Shown piece by piece: positions 7,704-16,644 of a stretch of DNA of 64,000 bases (position 1 is the stretch's first letter; each line of letters begins with the position of its first letter). The stretch covers positions 1 to 64,000 of the forward strand of contig NZ_LXVX01000038.1 of assembly GCF_001650725.1 (NCBI RefSeq), written 5' to 3'. Source of the stretch: Sphingobium sp. TCM1 (lineage in GTDB: Bacteria; Pseudomonadota; Alphaproteobacteria; Sphingomonadales; Sphingomonadaceae). A model generated the notes under the pieces. It ran no database searches. It saw nothing but the letters and a program-made list of their open reading frames with translations, and had not been told where the DNA came from. The translations under genes and the position numbers were made by a program.

Positions 7704-9131
7704 ATGGCCTATCCCGACCTTTATCTTATGATCGATGGCCAGCGGCTGTCGGGCGGCGGGCGACGCACCCATAAGGTCGTCAACCCCGCCACCGGCGAGG
7801 CGATCGCCGACCTGCCGCTGGCCGATGCGGCGGATCTGGATGCGGCGCTGGCGGCGGCGCAGCGCGGCTTCCACCGTTGGCGCGATTCAACGCCCTATGA
7901 GCGGGCGGCCGTGCTGCAAGGCGCGGCCCGGCTGATGGTCGAGCGGCAGGAGGAACTGGCCCGCATCGCCACGCTGGAACAGGGCAAGACGCTGGCCGAA
8001 GCGCGCATCGAAGTGATGATGAATGTCGGCCTGTTCAATTTCTACGCGGGCGAAGTCTTCCGCCTCTACGGCCGGGCGCTGGTGCGTCCGGCCGGGCAGC
8101 GATCGACCGTGACGAAGGAGCCGGTCGGCCCGGTCGCAGCCTTTGCGCCCTGGAATTTCCCGCTCGGCAATCCCGGCCGCAAGCTGGGCGCGCCGATCGC
8201 GGCGGGATGTTCGGTCATATTGAAGGCGGCGGAGGAAACCCCAGCATCCGCGCTGGGGGTTCTCCAATGCCTGCTCGACGCGGGCCTTCCCCGCGGCGTC
8301 GCGCAGGCGGTGTTCGGCGTGCCCGACGAGGTGTCGCGCCACCTGCTCGGCTCGCCCATCATCCGCAAGATGAGCTTTACCGGCTCCACCGTCGTCGGCA
8401 AGCATCTGGCGAAGCTGGCGGCGGAGGATTGCAAGCGCACGACCATGGAACTGGGCGGCCATGGCCCGGTGCTGGTCTTCGCCGATGCCGACATCGAGCG
8501 GGCGCTCGATACGGTGGTGGCGGGCAAATATCGAAATGCCGGGCAGGTATGCGTGTCGCCCACCCGCTTCATCGTGGAAACGGGCGTGCATGATCGCTTT
8601 CTTGCGGGCTTTGTCGAGCGGGCGAAGAAGGTAACGGTCGGCGACGGATCGGACGCTGCCAGCATCATGGGACCGATGGCGAATGCGCGGCGGCTGGACG
8701 CGATGGACCGGCTGATCGGCGACGCGGTGGCCAAGGGCGCCAAGCTGGAGACGGGTGGCGAACGGATCGGCAATGCGGGCTATTTCTTTGCCCCCACCGT
8801 GCTATCGTGCACGCCGCTGAACGCCGCCATCATGAACGACGAGCCGTTCGGTCCCGTCGCGCTCATCAACGCCTATGCTGATGAATCCGCGATGATCGCG
8901 GAGGCCAATCGCCTGCCCTATGGCCTGGCCGCTTATGCCTGGACCAGTGACGCCGCACGGCAACGCCGCATCGCGCGGGCAGTCGAGGCCGGGATGGTCG
9001 GCATCAACACAGCGATGATCGGCGGGTCGGATTCACCGTTCGGCGGGGTCAAATGGTCGGGCCACGGCGCGGAGGACGGCCCGGAAGGGATCGACGCCTG
9101 CCTCGTCACCAAAGCCATCCATGAAGGATAA
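7704..9131 (+). CDS. NAD(P)-dependent aldehyde dehydrogenase
   Basis: 475 residues, the usual length for the family. FAPWNFPLGNPGRKLG and SFTGSTVVGKHLA form the cofactor site. Glu249 (MELGGHGPV) is the general base and Cys283 (GQVCVSPTRF) the nucleophile. EPFGPVA and the C-terminal SPFGGVKWSGHGAEDGPEGI complete the set. It resembles succinate-semialdehyde and aromatic aldehyde dehydrogenases. Three bases separate its stop from ligW, so an aromatic aldehyde leading to 5-carboxyvanillate (for example a 5-formyl derivative) is a plausible substrate, though this is only inferred from position. Confidence 0.85.
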   Translation: MAYPDLYLMIDGQRLSGGGRRTHKVVNPATGEAIADLPLADAADLDAALAAAQRGFHRWRDSTPYERAAVLQGAARLMVERQEELARIATLEQGKTLAEARIEVMMNVGLFNFYAGEVFRLYGRALVRPAGQRSTVTKEPVGPVAAFAPWNFPLGNPGRKLGAPIAAGCSVILKAAEETPASALGVLQCLLDAGLPRGVAQAVFGVPDEVSRHLLGSPIIRKMSFTGSTVVGKHLAKLAAEDCKRTTMELGGHGPVLVFADADIERALDTVVAGKYRNAGQVCVSPTRFIVETGVHDRFLAGFVERAKKVTVGDGSDAASIMGPMANARRLDAMDRLIGDAVAKGAKLETGGERIGNAGYFFAPTVLSCTPLNAAIMNDEPFGPVALINAYADESAMIAEANRLPYGLAAYAWTSDAARQRRIARAVEAGMVGINTAMIGGSDSPFGGVKWSGHGAEDGPEGIDACLVTKAIHEG

Positions 9132-9134
9132 GCG

Positions 9135-10190
9135 ATGCGCCATGAACTCAAGACCGGCGGCGACCGCGGCTATCTGCGCATTGCCACTGAAGAAGCCTTC
9201 GCCACGCGCGAGCAGATCGACGCCTATCTCCGCATGGTGCGCGATGGAACCGCCGACCGGGGCATGGTGTCGCTCTGGGGCTTCTATGCCCAGTCGCCGT
9301 CCGAGCGCGCCACCCAGATAATTGACCGGCTGCTCGACCTGGGCGGCCGCCGGCTGGCGGACATGGATGCGACCGGCATCGACGTGGCGATCCTGTCGTT
9401 GACTTCGCCGGGGGTGCAGCCGCTACTCGACACGGATGAGGCCAAGGCGATGGTGGCCCGCGCCAACGATCATCTCGCCGATCGCTGCGCCGCCCATCCC
9501 ACCCGCTTCGTCGGCATGACGTCGATCGCGCCGCAAGACCCGGACTGGTCCGCCGCCGAAATCCGGCGCGGCGCGGGCGAACTCGGCTTCAAGGGAGTGA
9601 TGGTCAACAGCCACACCCAAGGCGAATATCTGGACGATGCCAAGTTCGACCCGATTTTCCGCGCCCTCGCCGATACCGGCCAGCCGCTTTACATCCACCC
9701 GTCCACCCCGCCCGACGCGATGATCGGGCCGATGCTGGACGCGGGGCTGGACGGCGCGATCTTCGGCTTTGGCGTCGAGACGGGGATGCACCTGTTGCGG
9801 CTCATCACCATTGGCATTTTTGATCGCTATCCCGACTTGCAGATCGTCGTCGGCCATATGGGCGAAGCCTTGCCCTATTGGCTCTATCGCCTTGACTATA
9901 TGCACCAGGCGGGCGTGCGGTCGCAGCGCTATGAGCGGATGAAGCCGCTCAAGAAAAGCATCCACGATTATATGCGGTCGAATGTCTGCGTGACCACCAG
10001 CGGCATGGCATGGGCACCGGCGATCCAATTCGCGCAGCAGGTGCTGGGCGAGGACCGGGTCATGTATGCGATGGACTATCCCTATGAATATGTGGCGGAC
10101 GAGGTGCGGACCCACGATCTGCTGGACATTACCGACGAAGCCAAGCGCAAGCTGATGCAGGCCAATGCCGAGCGTGTGTTCAACCTGTGA
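9135..10190 (+). CDS. ligW: 5-carboxyvanillate decarboxylase
   Basis: 351 residues, amidohydrolase superfamily. It removes the carboxyl of 5-carboxyvanillate, a product of biphenyl-type and other 5-substituted lignin dimers, to give vanillate in the cytoplasm. The protein follows known LigW sequences almost segment by segment: LKTGG, YLRIATEEAFATREQID, FYAQSPSERATQI, GFGVETGMHLLRLITIGIFD, RLDYMHQAGVRSQRYERMKPLKK, MYAMDYPYEYVADEVR. The metal and active-site residues I can place have the numbering reported for LigW: Glu19, His188, His241 and Asp314. The start is ATG 9135. The stop codon overlaps the GTG of the next MFS gene. gamma-Resorcylate decarboxylases are the nearest alternative family, but the residue-for-residue register favours LigW. 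Confidence 0.85.
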   Translation: MRHELKTGGDRGYLRIATEEAFATREQIDAYLRMVRDGTADRGMVSLWGFYAQSPSERATQIIDRLLDLGGRRLADMDATGIDVAILSLTSPGVQPLLDTDEAKAMVARANDHLADRCAAHPTRFVGMTSIAPQDPDWSAAEIRRGAGELGFKGVMVNSHTQGEYLDDAKFDPIFRALADTGQPLYIHPSTPPDAMIGPMLDAGLDGAIFGFGVETGMHLLRLITIGIFDRYPDLQIVVGHMGEALPYWLYRLDYMHQAGVRSQRYERMKPLKKSIHDYMRSNVCVTTSGMAWAPAIQFAQQVLGEDRVMYAMDYPYEYVADEVRTHDLLDITDEAKRKLMQANAERVFNL

Positions 10191-11794
10191 CCGCAGCGCC
10201 CCCTTCGCGCGCCACGGCCTATTATGCACTGGCGCTGGTGGCCGGAACCAACCTGGTCAGCCTGCTCGACCGCAACATCCTGGCCATCCTGGCCCCCGCG
10301 ATCAAGGCGGACCTCAAGATCGGCGACGCGGAAATGGGGTTGCTCTACGGCACCGTCTTCGCGCTCTTCTACGCGCTGTTTTCGCTGCCCTTGGGGCGGC
10401 TGGCGGACGGTTGGATACGCACGAAGCTGCTGGCGATCACCATCGGCTTCTGGTCGCTCGCCACCGGGGGCGCAGCCTTGGCCACCGGCTTCTTCACCCT
10501 GATGCTCTCACGCCTGTGCGTCGGCATCGGCGAGGCGGCGTCGCAGCCTGCAGGCACCAGCCTTACCTACGATTATTTCCCCCGCGAGAAGCGCGGCATG
10601 GTGATGGCGGTGATGGCCGCGGCGATCGCCATTGGGCTGGGCGGGTCGCTCATCATCGGCGGTATGGCGGCGCAATGGTGGGACGCGCGCTATCCCGCGG
10701 GCGCCGCGCCGCTAAGTCTGAAAGGCTGGCAATTCGCATTTGCTGTGGCCGCGACGCCTGGCTTCCTCATTGCCGCCCTGATGAGCCGCCTGCCCGAACC
10801 GCAGCGCGGCGCAATGGACGGCATTCCGACCGCCCACGATCCCCATCCCTTCCGCGCCAGCTTGGACGTGCTGGGCGCGGTGACGCCCGGGTTTCACTGG
10901 CTCAGCCTGGCGCGAATGCGGGCGACGACGCGGGACTGGGCGCTGAACATCGGCCTGCTGGCGCTGATTATCGTCGCGATGCTGCTGGCGATCGGCTGGG
11001 CCGAAGCCTTCTCGCCCCGTCCGCCTCTGCTTCTTGGCAGCGTGTCGATCAGCCCCCATGTCGTGCAATGGAGCGTGATCGGCTTTGGCGCCTTCGTCAT
11101 TGCCAACCTGCTGCAAAATCTCAAAGGCCGCGATCCGGTCGCCTTCGCGCTCATCACCCGCAATCCCTCGCTGCTGCTCTGCATCGCGGCGGGCGCGCTC
11201 CAGAGCGTCATCAATTATGGAGTGATGGGCTTTACCCCGTCCTTCCTGATGAATAGCTACGGCCTCTCGCCTGCCGACACCGGTCTGCAATTCGGGCTGC
11301 TGTCCGCCGCGCTCGGCGTCGTCGGGCCTCTGATCGCCGGGCCATTGTCCGACCGGATCGGCGCGAACCGCCTGTCGCGCCGCGTTTGGGTGGCGCTGTT
11401 CGCCATGGGGCTGTCGCCCTGCCTGGCGCTCTGGGTCTATCGGGCGCCCGAAGCCGGCGACTTCTACCTGCGCTTCACCCTCTACAGCCTGGTGCTGACC
11501 ATGTGGATGCCGCCGCTCTATGCCGTCCTGTTCGAACAGGTGCTGCCACGGATGCGCGGGCTGACGGTCAGCCTCTACATCGTCGTTTCGACCATATTCG
11601 GCCTCGGCATCGGTCCCTATGCGGTGGGCATGATAAGCGATGCGCGGGGCGGCGACCTCGGCGGGGCGATCCTGTCGATCAATTGGGTCGCGCCGCCCCT
11701 GATACTGCTGTTGCTGGTGCTGCTGCTGCTGCGCGTCGAGCGGGACCATGAAAGGCTGCTCCCCCGCGCGCGAACGGCGGGGGAGGCCGTCTGA
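10187..11794 (+). CDS. MFS transporter, likely aromatic acid carrier
   Basis: 535 residues, long for MFS because of an extended central loop (about residues 200-245, proline-rich, DHWSLARM-type segment). TM1 contains NLVSLLDRNILAILAPAIKADL. PLGRLADGWIRTKLLAI is the motif A loop, and IGEAASQPAGTSLTYDYFPREKRGMVMAVM is the TM4/5 signature of the spinster-like group. GTG 10187 overlaps the ligW stop (GTGA), indicating translational coupling, so the carrier probably moves a substrate or product of the NTF2-like/aldehyde dehydrogenase/LigW steps. It converges on the lignostilbene dioxygenase gene with only 3 bp between stops. Confidence 0.7.
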   Translation: MTAAPPSRATAYYALALVAGTNLVSLLDRNILAILAPAIKADLKIGDAEMGLLYGTVFALFYALFSLPLGRLADGWIRTKLLAITIGFWSLATGGAALATGFFTLMLSRLCVGIGEAASQPAGTSLTYDYFPREKRGMVMAVMAAAIAIGLGGSLIIGGMAAQWWDARYPAGAAPLSLKGWQFAFAVAATPGFLIAALMSRLPEPQRGAMDGIPTAHDPHPFRASLDVLGAVTPGFHWLSLARMRATTRDWALNIGLLALIIVAMLLAIGWAEAFSPRPPLLLGSVSISPHVVQWSVIGFGAFVIANLLQNLKGRDPVAFALITRNPSLLLCIAAGALQSVINYGVMGFTPSFLMNSYGLSPADTGLQFGLLSAALGVVGPLIAGPLSDRIGANRLSRRVWVALFAMGLSPCLALWVYRAPEAGDFYLRFTLYSLVLTMWMPPLYAVLFEQVLPRMRGLTVSLYIVVSTIFGLGIGPYAVGMISDARGGDLGGAILSINWVAPPLILLLLVLLLLRVERDHERLLPRARTAGEAV

Positions 11795-11797
11795 CCG

Positions 11798-13267
11798 TCA
11801 GGACGACAGGCCGATCTGCTCCGCTGTCGCCCAATTGCCGTGCAGCCCGAAGCGCAAGCGGATCGGCACTCGCACCTCCGCAATCGGTCCCTTGGCGATG
11901 TCCAGCGCATCGAACAGCAGCAGGTCGCTGCGATGCTCCTCAAGCCGGTTGCAAAGCTGGACGATCCAGCCATCGCCTTCCGGCGCGTCCGCGCTGCGCG
12001 CAATGAAGCAGGGCTCCTGCAAAGAGGAAACCGGCCCGCACCACCATTTCTGCTCCTCGCCGGTCCGATGGTCGATCAGGCCCAGCGTGTTCATCAACAT
12101 CCCGGACGGACTGCCGCCCTTCAATTCCACCGGCTTGGTCGGATCGATCACCAGCATCCAGCCATAGCGATAGGGCAGGCCGGTATAGCGATCGTCGATG
12201 CGGGGAAACTCGCCCATCATGTCGGTCAGTCGCCGTACCGCCGCAAAATCCTCCCCGTTGGACGCCATGTCGATCGTCCAGCGCGTCAGGAAGCTCGCTG
12301 CCTCCTGGGGATTGAACGGAGCGCCATGGATGTCCGGGAAGAAGGGGAACATGTTGTTCTTCGCCTCGGGCGTGTCGAAATGGATTTTCGTCCCCTCCTG
12401 AAAGGCGTTCATGACATGGCTGGCGAAGCAATTGTCGCGCTTGAACCAGCGTATGTCGCTCGCCGTCGCATCGGCCCGACGCGGCAGCACGCCAAGGTAG
12501 ACCGGCAGCGTCGTGTCGAAGCCGAAATGCGGCAACCCCTGCTCCAGCCGGTCCCAACTGGATGTGCTCGGCACGACATGGAACAGCGCATAATCCGGCG
12601 TGATCGCAAAGTCGTGCATCATCGCATAATAGGGCAGTTCGAACCATAGCTCACGCTTGAGCGTCCCGTCGGGAGCGACCTCATAATAGGTCATGTCGCG
12701 CGTCAGCAGCCCCTTGGCCGCATAGCCGAAAGCGATCATGTCGCCGGTTGCGGGATCGATCTTGGGGTGGGCGGTAAAGGTCTGGCCGGTCATCTTGCCG
12801 TCAAAACGGGTATAGCCGTCGGTTTCCAGCGTTACCGGGTCCAGCACCAGTGCCGGGCTGTCCTCCTTCAGCGCATAAAGCCGCCCGCCATGGACGAACG
12901 CTGTGGTATTGGCAGTGCCACGTATCCTGCCGCTGACCGACTCGTCGTCAGTCAGCGGATTGCGATAGGCGCCGAACAGCGCGCGCCCCGCCTCATGTTC
13001 CAGCCTCCACTTGTCGGTCTTCGCCCAGCGCTGGCGCAGATCCACCTTGCCATCCCGGAAACGAAACATGGAAATCATCCCGTCGCCATTGAAGGCGATG
13101 TCGTCGCCGAGCAGGGGCGGAAACTGCGGATCGGGCTGCACCCGGTAGAAAGCGCCGTCCAGTTCGCGCGGCACCGCGCCTTCCACGTCCAGGTCGGCAA
13201 CGTCGCCCTCAATCCGCGACGGCGTGTTGAAACCCGTGAAGGACGGTGTGTCCGGAAAATGCGCCAC
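11798..13267 (-). CDS. Lignostilbene-alpha,beta-dioxygenase (carotenoid cleavage oxygenase family)
   Basis: 489 residues. It is an iron-dependent dioxygenase that splits the central double bond of 4-hydroxystilbenes into two aldehydes. The four iron-binding histidines can be placed at His167 (TFTAHPK), His218 (YAMMHDF), His284 (FASHVMNAF) and His476 (GLHGNWA). The residues that hold the 4-hydroxyl group in characterised lignostilbene dioxygenases are present with matching numbers: Phe59, Tyr101 and Lys134. The order and spacing match LsdA closely from MAHFP to the C-terminus. The start is GTG 13267 with AGAGGA upstream. It is divergent from a MarR gene, which is the likely regulator. In this setting a stilbene made from phenylcoumaran or diarylpropane dimers is the probable substrate. 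Confidence 0.85.
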   Translation of the reverse strand: MAHFPDTPSFTGFNTPSRIEGDVADLDVEGAVPRELDGAFYRVQPDPQFPPLLGDDIAFNGDGMISMFRFRDGKVDLRQRWAKTDKWRLEHEAGRALFGAYRNPLTDDESVSGRIRGTANTTAFVHGGRLYALKEDSPALVLDPVTLETDGYTRFDGKMTGQTFTAHPKIDPATGDMIAFGYAAKGLLTRDMTYYEVAPDGTLKRELWFELPYYAMMHDFAITPDYALFHVVPSTSSWDRLEQGLPHFGFDTTLPVYLGVLPRRADATASDIRWFKRDNCFASHVMNAFQEGTKIHFDTPEAKNNMFPFFPDIHGAPFNPQEAASFLTRWTIDMASNGEDFAAVRRLTDMMGEFPRIDDRYTGLPYRYGWMLVIDPTKPVELKGGSPSGMLMNTLGLIDHRTGEEQKWWCGPVSSLQEPCFIARSADAPEGDGWIVQLCNRLEEHRSDLLLFDALDIAKGPIAEVRVPIRLRFGLHGNWATAEQIGLSS

Positions 13268-13372
13268 GGCTGATCCTCTCCCTGCTTCTTGGTCAGAGAT
13301 ATTGTATGTTACACTGACAACTTTTCAAGCCGCAGGATTGACGCGAAACTATTTAGTCCGCACACTGTTACA
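13268..13372. promoter_or_regulatory. Divergent control region between lignostilbene dioxygenase and marR
   Basis: This 105-bp gap carries both promoters. TGTTACACTG (13308-13317) and CACTGTTACA (13363-13372) are built from the same elements (GTTACA and CACTG) in swapped order, one near each start. They are candidate MarR binding sites. No standard -35/-10 pair stands out. Confidence 0.35.
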
Positions 13373-13837
13373 ATGAATACCATGGACGCTATGGAGCCGC
13401 TCGGCCTCTTTCCCGATCCTCGTCTCAGCGGCATTGACGGACTTGTCGGTTTCCACATCCGGCTGGCGAGCGCGGCCGTCTACCAGCATTTCACCGATAC
13501 GTTCAGCGACCTGGGCCTGACGCAGAAGCAGGTGGCCGTACTCTGGCTGATCGAGGACCAACCCGGTATCGCGCAGGCCGATATCGGCCGCCGCCTGAAG
13601 ATGGACAGGGCCAGTGTCATGGCGATCGTCAACCGGATGCAGGACCGTGGCTTCGTTCAGCGGGGCGCGTCGACGCAGGACCGCCGCCGCCAGACGCTCA
13701 GCCTCACTGACGCCGGGCACGCCTCGCTGGAACAGGCGCGTGCCTGCATCGCCGAGCACGAGAAATGGCTGAAGGCGCGATTCACGCCAGCGGAAACGGC
13801 AATGCTGGTCGAACTATTGCGTCGCGTCTACGTCTGA
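13373..13837 (+). CDS. MarR-family transcriptional regulator
   Basis: About 154 residues from ATG 13373; ATG 13382 is also possible. The winged-helix core is complete. LTQKQVAVLWLIEDQPGIAQADIGRRLKMDRASVMAIVNRMQDRGFVQRG contains the recognition helix, and ASTQDRRRQTLSLTDAGHASL is the wing with the conserved DRR. MarR proteins typically repress aromatic catabolic genes and release DNA on binding a phenolic or its CoA ester. In SYK-6 the biphenyl and ferulate genes are under MarR-type repressors. Here it is divergent from the stilbene dioxygenase and upstream of the TonB receptor/GST unit, so it could govern both (inference). Confidence 0.8.
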   Translation: MNTMDAMEPLGLFPDPRLSGIDGLVGFHIRLASAAVYQHFTDTFSDLGLTQKQVAVLWLIEDQPGIAQADIGRRLKMDRASVMAIVNRMQDRGFVQRGASTQDRRRQTLSLTDAGHASLEQARACIAEHEKWLKARFTPAETAMLVELLRRVYV

Positions 13838-13892
13838 TACTTCCGTCGAACCGAGCAAGTGGTTCGATCCTGTTACTTCCACTACTACCAAC

Positions 13893-13940
13893 GGAAATAC
13901 CGATATTATTTGCCCTCTCCCAATATCGGCAAATATTTCC
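13893..13940. promoter_or_regulatory. Long imperfect dyad in the TonB-receptor leader region
   Basis: GGAAATA (13893-13899) directly followed by CCGATATT (13900-13907) is mirrored by AATATCGG (13922-13929), four extra bases, and TATTTCC (13934-13940). The inner arms pair perfectly over 8 bp across a 14-base loop. The surrounding 240 bp between marR and the receptor gene are notably AT-rich for this genome. A short inverted repeat TCGAACC/GGTTCGA just after the marR stop (about 13848-13869) may mark its 3' end. No gene is seen in the gap. Confidence 0.45.
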
Positions 13941-14080
13941 ATTATCATGGCTGCAGGGGCATTCGGCCTCTTGCATCGATAAAAATTGTATGCCTTACTA
14001 ACAATATCACGGAAGGCGTTCACGGCGGATCACGTCTGGTCAGGGCGGATCTGAAGCCGGTCTAGGAGAGGGGATTTCCC

Positions 14081-16588
14081 ATGCAACACGATCTTCGTGC
14101 AATGATGGCGCGCGCCCTGTTGGCGTCCGCTTCGATAGCTGCGATCACCACCCCGGCGAGTGCGCTAGCGCAGTCCCAGCCGCTCCCGCCCGCGCCGCAG
14201 GCGGCCGAACAGGACACACTGCCCGCGGGCACCGTCGCCGACATCGTCGTCACCGCGCAGTTCCGCGCGCAGCGGTTGCAGGACACCCCGATCTCGATCA
14301 CCGCAGTCAACGCGGCGGAGCTGGAGGCGAAGAGCCAGACCAACCTGGCGCAGATGGCCGATGCAGCGCCCAACGTCTCCTTGAAACCGCAAGGCGCCTC
14401 CTTCGGCCCGTCGATCACCGCGTCCATCCGGGGCGTGGGGCAAAACGACTTCAACCCCGCCTATGAACCGGGCGTCGGCATCTATATCGACGACGTCTAT
14501 TATCCGCAGTTGACCGGCGCGGTGTTCGAACTGCTCGACCTCGACCGGGTCGAAATATTGCGTGGCCCGCAGGGTACGCTTGCCGGCCGCAATGCCGAAG
14601 GCGGCGCGATCAAGCTCTATTCCAAGCGGCCATCGGGCGATGGCGGCGGCTTCGTCGAGGTGAATTACGGCATCCGCAATCGCATCGGTATTCGCGCGGC
14701 CGCCGATTTCGGAATCACCGACACGCTCGCCGTGCGAATCTCGGGGGTCGCCAAGCAGCAGGACGGTTTCGTTGACCGCATCGACTATGGCTGCGCCAAT
14801 CCGGGCAACGGTATCGCCTCGACCCAGCCCGCCGGCGATTGCACGATCAGCAAGCTGGGCGGCGTCGGCTATCAGGCCATCCGCGGCATCCTGTTCTGGG
14901 AGCCGAGCGACAAGCTCGATGTCACGATCATCGGCGACTATACGCGCGACGAACATACGATTGCAGGCGAAGTGCTGCTGGAAACCAGCCCGGTCAATTC
15001 GCCCAACACCAACGCAGCGCCGGGCGTCCCCTATGACAATCGCTTCATCTGCGGCCGCTATTGCAACTATATCGGCACCGGCCAGCCCGCCGGCACCTGG
15101 ACTCCGCCGATCCCGGTCGACCCCTTCGGCGCGGCCGGCACGCCGCTCGCCGCCACTCAGGGGACCGATCGCAGTCTCTACAAGGGCTGGGGCGTGTCCG
15201 GACAGATCAACTATGCCCTGTCCGACGCTTTCCAGCTGAGTTCGATTACCGGCTACCGGAGTTTCAACACCCAGTTCGATTCGGACGACGACATCTCGCC
15301 CGCCAATATCGGCTTCGGCCGCAACTATCTGGAAAACTGGAGCTTCAGCCAGGAAGTCCGGCTGAACGCGGAACTGGGTGAAGCGCTTAACGGCACGGTC
15401 GGCGCCTATTATTTCAAGCAGAAGTCGACCTATGATTCGCTCCAGGACATCCGCTATGTCCCGGTCTATCCGCTGCAATTCCGCCAGCCCGACCCGACCG
15501 ATGCCGACGCGAAGGCGGTGTTTGCCCACATCTCGTGGAAACCCATCGACCGGCTGACCCTGAGCGGGGGGGTGCGCTACACGAGCGAGAGCAAGGATCA
15601 GACCTATTATCGCCTGAATTATGACGGCACGGTCAATCATTTCCTCGACCCGGTCGGCGCAACCTATGGCCTCGGCTATTCCGGCGCGGACACGCTCGAC
15701 TATAATGGCAATGGCAACATCACCGAAACGGTCACTGCGCTGTCGGGCCTCACTGCCCATTACAGCGCCAAGCGCTGGGACTATCGCGTCGCGGCCGATT
15801 ATCGCCTGACCGACAGCCTGATGGTCTACGGGTCTGTGTCGACCGGCTTCAAGGGCGGCGGCAGCAACCCGCGCCCCTTCAACAGCAGCCAGGTCATCGC
15901 CTTCCGCCCGGAAAAGCTGACCGCCTATGAAATCGGCTTCAAGAGCGACTTCTTCAATCGCCGCGTCCGTTTCAATGCTGCGGCCTTCATCAACGACTAT
16001 GTCGACATCCAGATTCCGGTGCTGACCTGCCCCGGCGCGCCTTGCGCCGCACGCCTCAATGCTGGTGACGCACGGGTCAAGGGGTTCGAGGCGGAACTGT
16101 CCGCCTATCCGGTCGATGGCCTCGCGATCGACGCCTCGATAAGCTATCTCGACTTCAAGTATAAAGGCGACAGCCTCAATCCCGCCGCCGCCTATCCCAC
16201 CAATCCGGGCGGTGTGTCCCCCGACGATCCGCCAGTGTCGCCGCCATGGAAGTTCAGCCTGGGCGCGCAATACAAGATCGACCTGGACAAGGCCGGCAGC
16301 CTGACACCGCGCTTCGATGTCACCTATGAAGACAAGAAGTTCGGCGGCGGGTCGGTGGTGAACGGCGCCCGTATCCTCAATTTCGTTCCCGCTTACACTC
16401 TCGCCAATGCGCGGCTGACCTGGGCCAATGCGGACGAGGATCTCGACGTCTCGCTCGAAGTCACCAACCTGTTCGACAAATATTATTTCCTCTCCGTCTT
16501 CGACCTGCGTGGTGCGGGCGCGGGTGTCCGCAAAGGCCGCCCCGGCAATCCGCGCGAATGGGCGGTGACGGTGAAAAAGAAATTCTGA
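14081..16588 (+). CDS. TonB-dependent outer-membrane receptor
   Basis: 835 residues. A signal peptide of about 30 residues ends near PASALAQ. A TonB-box-like stretch ADIVVTAQFRAQRLQDTPISITAVNAAEL leads into the plug (IRGVGQNDFNPAYEPGVGIYIDDVYYPQ, RVEILRGPQGTLAGRNAEGGAIKLYSKRPSG). A long beta-barrel follows, ending in the aromatic-terminated strand EWAVTVKKKF. GGAGAGGGG precedes ATG 14081. In SYK-6 a receptor of this class (DdvT) imports a lignin-derived biphenyl, and many sphingomonad receptors lie next to catabolic genes. Being first in the unit that continues with the GST pair, it probably imports the aromatic dimer processed by them (inference). Confidence 0.85.
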   Translation: MQHDLRAMMARALLASASIAAITTPASALAQSQPLPPAPQAAEQDTLPAGTVADIVVTAQFRAQRLQDTPISITAVNAAELEAKSQTNLAQMADAAPNVSLKPQGASFGPSITASIRGVGQNDFNPAYEPGVGIYIDDVYYPQLTGAVFELLDLDRVEILRGPQGTLAGRNAEGGAIKLYSKRPSGDGGGFVEVNYGIRNRIGIRAAADFGITDTLAVRISGVAKQQDGFVDRIDYGCANPGNGIASTQPAGDCTISKLGGVGYQAIRGILFWEPSDKLDVTIIGDYTRDEHTIAGEVLLETSPVNSPNTNAAPGVPYDNRFICGRYCNYIGTGQPAGTWTPPIPVDPFGAAGTPLAATQGTDRSLYKGWGVSGQINYALSDAFQLSSITGYRSFNTQFDSDDDISPANIGFGRNYLENWSFSQEVRLNAELGEALNGTVGAYYFKQKSTYDSLQDIRYVPVYPLQFRQPDPTDADAKAVFAHISWKPIDRLTLSGGVRYTSESKDQTYYRLNYDGTVNHFLDPVGATYGLGYSGADTLDYNGNGNITETVTALSGLTAHYSAKRWDYRVAADYRLTDSLMVYGSVSTGFKGGGSNPRPFNSSQVIAFRPEKLTAYEIGFKSDFFNRRVRFNAAAFINDYVDIQIPVLTCPGAPCAARLNAGDARVKGFEAELSAYPVDGLAIDASISYLDFKYKGDSLNPAAAYPTNPGGVSPDDPPVSPPWKFSLGAQYKIDLDKAGSLTPRFDVTYEDKKFGGGSVVNGARILNFVPAYTLANARLTWANADEDLDVSLEVTNLFDKYYFLSVFDLRGAGAGVRKGRPGNPREWAVTVKKKF

Positions 16589-16644
16589 CTTCCCGGCCGG
16601 GCGGCGCCTCGTCGCCCGGTTCGCTTCATGGAGATGCACCAGGC

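Noticed and set aside
14165..16639. An 824-codon minus-strand open frame opposite the TonB receptor
   Set aside because: The receptor on the plus strand has a signal peptide, plug and barrel; the antisense frame has no recognisable domain.
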